Source: Rubellimicrobium arenae
GTDB lineage: Bacteria; Pseudomonadota; Alphaproteobacteria; Rhodobacterales; Rhodobacteraceae
NCBI RefSeq assembly: GCF_017916275.1
Contig: NZ_JAFMST010000001.1
Coordinates: forward strand, 372,001-436,000
Direction: 5' to 3'
DNA: 64,000 bases
The translations under genes and the position numbers were made by a program. The notes beneath the pieces were generated by a model that made no database searches, was not told the DNA's origin, and worked only from the letters and a program-made list of their open reading frames with translations. This document shows, in pieces, positions 61,591 through 64,000 of this stretch. Position 1 is the stretch's first letter, and each line of letters begins with the position of its first letter.

Positions 61591-62246
61591 GGCGTGCCGC
61601 CCGCCAGGAAGGCGCTCCATCCCTCGGCATCATGGGCCCGGACCGTGAAGACGTGCTCCCGGTAGCCGGGCCCGCTGTATTCCGAACTCACGCCTGCATA
61701 CTCCCCCGGCGCCCAGGCCTCGATGCGCAGCCGGTTCACGTGCCCCGGAATGGCGTCCAGCTTCCCGGCCAGGCGCGGCACCCAGAAGCTGTGGATCACG
61801 TCAACGGTCGTGATCTCCACGTCGACTGGGCGACCGGCCGGGATATGGAGAACGCCCTCGGTCACCCGGTCGGGCGCGTCGGCGTAGGAAAAGGACCAGG
61901 CCCACTGCCGTCCCTCGGCCCGCACGGTCACGAGGTCGGGCGCTTCGCGGGGCAACAGCCGCTCCCCGACGACCAGCCCATAGGCCAGCAGGCTCCCCAG
62001 GACGGCCAGCGGGAACACGAGCCCCAGCCCCACGATCCAGACCCTGTCCCCGCCCGTGCTCTCGCGCGGGCGGAAGGCCAGCGCCAAAAGCCCCATCACC
62101 AGCCCGAAGATCGCCACCGCCCCGGCCAGCAGGACCCACCACAGGGTCGCGATGGTGGCCGCCGCCGGACCCGCCGGATGCACAACGGACAACCTGTCCT
62201 CGCAACCCGCCAGCGCGGCGAGCGTTACGACCCCGACCCCCTGCAG
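61587..62246 (-). CDS. Oxidase subunit II without the CuA cysteines (quinol-oxidase-like)
   Basis: About 219 residues with a lipoprotein-like start (LAALAGC), two membrane segments (about 30-50 and 70-92) and a cupredoxin domain. DVIHSFWVPRLAGKLDAIPG is normal, but the CuA motif CSExCGxxH reads SSEYSGPGY: both Cys are Ser and the His is Tyr, close to YSGPGF of E. coli CyoA. The start is uncertain; no ATG or GTG fits and I propose CTG at 62246, right beside the divergent DUF2231 ribosome-binding site. The stop overlaps the fused subunit gene by 4 bases. Confidence 0.82.
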   Translation of the reverse strand: MQGVGVVTLAALAGCEDRLSVVHPAGPAAATIATLWWVLLAGAVAIFGLVMGLLALAFRPRESTGGDRVWIVGLGLVFPLAVLGSLLAYGLVVGERLLPREAPDLVTVRAEGRQWAWSFSYADAPDRVTEGVLHIPAGRPVDVEITTVDVIHSFWVPRLAGKLDAIPGHVNRLRIEAWAPGEYAGVSSEYSGPGYREHVFTVRAHDAEGWSAFLAGGTP

Positions 62247-62255
62247 GAGACGCGG

Positions 62256-62771
62256 ATGTCCGACACCCAGATCCAGACCCGGGACGAGACCCTGATCGAC
62301 CCGATCAGCGCCCACCCGGGCTTCGAGGAAACCGAGTCCCGCATCGCCATCTGGGGCCACCCGATCCACGCGATGACCGTGGCCTTTCCGGTCGCGCTCA
62401 CCTTCTGCACCTTCGGGGCGGACGCGCTCTACTGGTGGACGGGCGACGTCTTCTGGGCGCGGGCGGGGGTCTGGGCGGCGGGGACGGCCTTCCTGTTCGG
62501 CCTCACCGCCGGGGCCTCGGGCACCATGGAGCTGCTGCTCGTGCCCGGGATCCGCGCCCGCGCCGCCGCCTGGACGCATTTCGTCATCGCCGTGCTCCTG
62601 CTCGCGCTCCTGGGGGCGAACTGGGGCTTCCGTCTCCAGGGCTACGAAAGCGCGGTGCTGCCCTACGGCATCCTCCTGTCGGCCTTCAACGTGCTGGTGG
62701 TGGGGGCGACCGGCTGGCATGGCGGCAAGCTCGTGTTCGACTATCGCCTGGGGACGTCGAAGGGGAGCTGA
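62256..62771 (+). CDS. DUF2231 membrane protein
   Basis: A 171-residue protein with about four hydrophobic segments and the DUF2231 start IWGHPIHAMTVAFPVALTF. Function unknown; found near oxidase and copper genes. AGGAGA precedes the ATG. It is the only plus-strand gene in the oxidase block, nested between subunit II and the CopD-like gene, and overlaps the 3' end of the latter by 31 bases. Confidence 0.88.
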   Translation: MSDTQIQTRDETLIDPISAHPGFEETESRIAIWGHPIHAMTVAFPVALTFCTFGADALYWWTGDVFWARAGVWAAGTAFLFGLTAGASGTMELLLVPGIRARAAAWTHFVIAVLLLALLGANWGFRLQGYESAVLPYGILLSAFNVLVVGATGWHGGKLVFDYRLGTSKGS

Positions 62772-63253
62772 GCGCCCCGCGGCTCCCGCAGCCAGCCCGG
62801 CACCGGGATCTCGCCCAGTTCGGGCTTGGCCAGGACCAGCAGCAGGATCGCCAGCACCGGCGCCAGCAGGATCAGCGTCGGTCCCAGAGGCGCCGGCGTC
62901 TGGTGCGCGCCCTCGGTCTCGGCCACGGTGACGAGCGTGTGCCCCACCCAGCCGTGAAAGGCGACCAGCAGCGCCACGACGACGAGCTTGGCGAACATCC
63001 AGGCCACGAAGACGTCCCGCAGGAAGATCAGCAGCGTCCCCGAAGCGATGGCGATCACGGCCGAGGGCGTCACCAGCAGCGTGTAGCCGTAATGCGTGGC
63101 CTGCCGGATGCGGGCATAATCCGCCTGCCCGATGGCCGGGTCGTGCCGCGCCAGCATGAGCGGCAGCGCGAACAGCCCTCCGCACCACAGGGCCAGGGCC
63201 GCGATATGCAGCACCTTCAGATGGGGGATGATGCCGTCCAGCCAAGGGATCAT
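62741..63253 (-). CDS. CopD/HemJ-like membrane protein
   Basis: A 170-residue protein with four hydrophobic segments. LKVLHIAALALWCGGLFALPLML and the later FHGWVGHTLV give conserved His residues in membrane segments, as in CopD copper-uptake and HemJ haem-synthesis proteins. Its start overlaps the CtaG-like stop (ATGA). In this setting copper or haem supply to the oxidase is plausible but unproven. Confidence 0.78.
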   Translation of the reverse strand: MIPWLDGIIPHLKVLHIAALALWCGGLFALPLMLARHDPAIGQADYARIRQATHYGYTLLVTPSAVIAIASGTLLIFLRDVFVAWMFAKLVVVALLVAFHGWVGHTLVTVAETEGAHQTPAPLGPTLILLAPVLAILLLVLAKPELGEIPVPGWLREPRGAQLPFDVPRR

Positions 63254-64000
63254 GCCGGGCGTCCCTCGAGGCCTTGCCAGCCGCGCCGCGCGATCCAGGC
63301 GCCCCAGGCCACGAAGGGCAAGCCCGCCGGGACCCACATCAGCAGCCCGCCCAGTTGCTGGTCGGCCAGGGGCGTGAACCCCCAGTCCAGCGGGGCCACC
63401 GCATGGATCGCATACAGGGCCTCGGGCGCGAAGGTGAGCAGCGCCCCCAGAAGGGCCATCTGCATGTAGCCGCCCAGGATCAGCACCAGCGCCGACCCTG
63501 CCGCGCGGCGCGGGTCCAGCGCGGCCCGCCAGAACGCCGTGGCCGAGACCAGCAGCGTTCCCTGCATCGCCCAGTACGCGGCGACGTTCGACAGCGCGAG
63601 GTCATAGGCCGCCGGAAGGTGCCAGGCCCACAGGATCGCGGACGATGCCAGAAATCCGGCCATGCCGGACCCGGTGCTCCGCCGCGCGGGCCAGGCCATC
63701 GCGATCAGCGGCGCGGCGACCGCGACCAGAAGGACATGATGGACGACCCGCGCCGAGAACAGCGCCGCCGAGAGGGCGCAAAGGGGCGACACGAAGGCGA
63801 CCGCCAGCACGGCCACGGCCAGGGCGCCGGGACGGCTCCGCCCAAGGACCAGGGCCAGCCCTGCTAGGCCGACCAGGAGCACCGGGTCGAGGTTCCAGCG
63901 CAGCCAGATCTCCGCCGGGTCGGGCGCGGGCCCGCAGTAGGTCCGGTTCAGCGTCTCGAGATCCAGCGGCCTCTCCCCGTCGTCAGGCGGTCCGCCGGGC
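63250..64000 (-). CDS. ctaG: CtaG-like oxidase assembly protein (caa3_CtaG type; 5' end at or beyond the edge)
   Basis: The frame is open to the right edge. YCGPAPDPAEIWLRWNLDPVLL followed by about seven hydrophobic segments (FSARVVHHVLLVAVAAPLIA, ILGGYMQMALLGALLTFAPE) matches the caa3_CtaG family, which helps insert copper into haem-copper oxidases. No convincing start is seen before the edge; a GTG at 63882 would lose the conserved N-terminus. It heads the minus-strand oxidase operon. Confidence 0.85.
   Translation of the reverse strand, partial: PGGPPDDGERPLDLETLNRTYCGPAPDPAEIWLRWNLDPVLLVGLAGLALVLGRSRPGALAVAVLAVAFVSPLCALSAALFSARVVHHVLLVAVAAPLIAMAWPARRSTGSGMAGFLASSAILWAWHLPAAYDLALSNVAAYWAMQGTLLVSATAFWRAALDPRRAAGSALVLILGGYMQMALLGALLTFAPEALYAIHAVAPLDWGFTPLADQQLGGLLMWVPAGLPFVAWGAWIARRGWQGLEGRPA

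Overview
The window is a high-GC bacterial chromosome segment that reads as an alphaproteobacterium of the Rhodobacteraceae/Paracoccaceae kind. The evidence is a B12-dependent ribonucleotide reductase, a twin cold-shock-domain protein next to a DUF192 protein, a PdxH that starts ADRTGIFAG, and Rhodobacter-like FabI and xanthine phosphoribosyltransferase. A Rubellimicrobium-like soil or air-borne genus is possible, but that is inference.

Layout. 1-7256 is ordinary core chromosome: a PpiD-like chaperone cut by the left edge, an aminotransferase, gpt, a LysE exporter, fabI, then pdxH, a double cold-shock protein and a DUF192 protein. An intact tRNA-Pro(TGG) at 7257-7333 is the attachment site of a 19.7-kb integrated element (7334-27040). 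The last 17 bases of the tRNA recur at 27024-27040, and a tyrosine integrase lies just inside that end. The cargo includes a decayed hsdR, a large protein with an HUH-nuclease-like domain and acidic repeats, an XRE operon of small genes, and a dense block of signalling genes: three single-domain response regulators, an HWE kinase, a giant PAS/GAF hybrid kinase behind an orphan ParD-like antitoxin, one intact and one decayed Crp-family regulator, and two DUF6894 proteins. A cold-shock protein, small unknown genes, a transglutaminase and a resolvase with a substituted catalytic serine follow.

27041-40163 returns to chromosome: an RTX protein, nrdJ with two perfect DnaA boxes upstream, an HxlR regulator, an aminotransferase V, two MFS/MarR divergent pairs with clear palindromic operators, and a small HTH protein ending in a sliding-clamp-type motif.

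40197-54840 is a catabolic region: a sugar-type ABC importer split across two divergent units, a ROK repressor, an M81 enzyme, a gluconate-dehydrogenase-like/GMC fusion oxidoreductase and an M24 protein without the usual metal ligands, then CutC, a ROK kinase and a LacI regulator. 54875-58690 is a polar-amino-acid ABC importer with a glycosylasparaginase-like hydrolase; a perfect LacI-type operator precedes it.

58790-64000 encodes a terminal oxidase: fused subunits I and III, a subunit II lacking the CuA cysteines (quinol-oxidase-like), a DUF2231 membrane protein on the opposite strand, a CopD-like protein and a CtaG-like assembly factor cut by the right edge.
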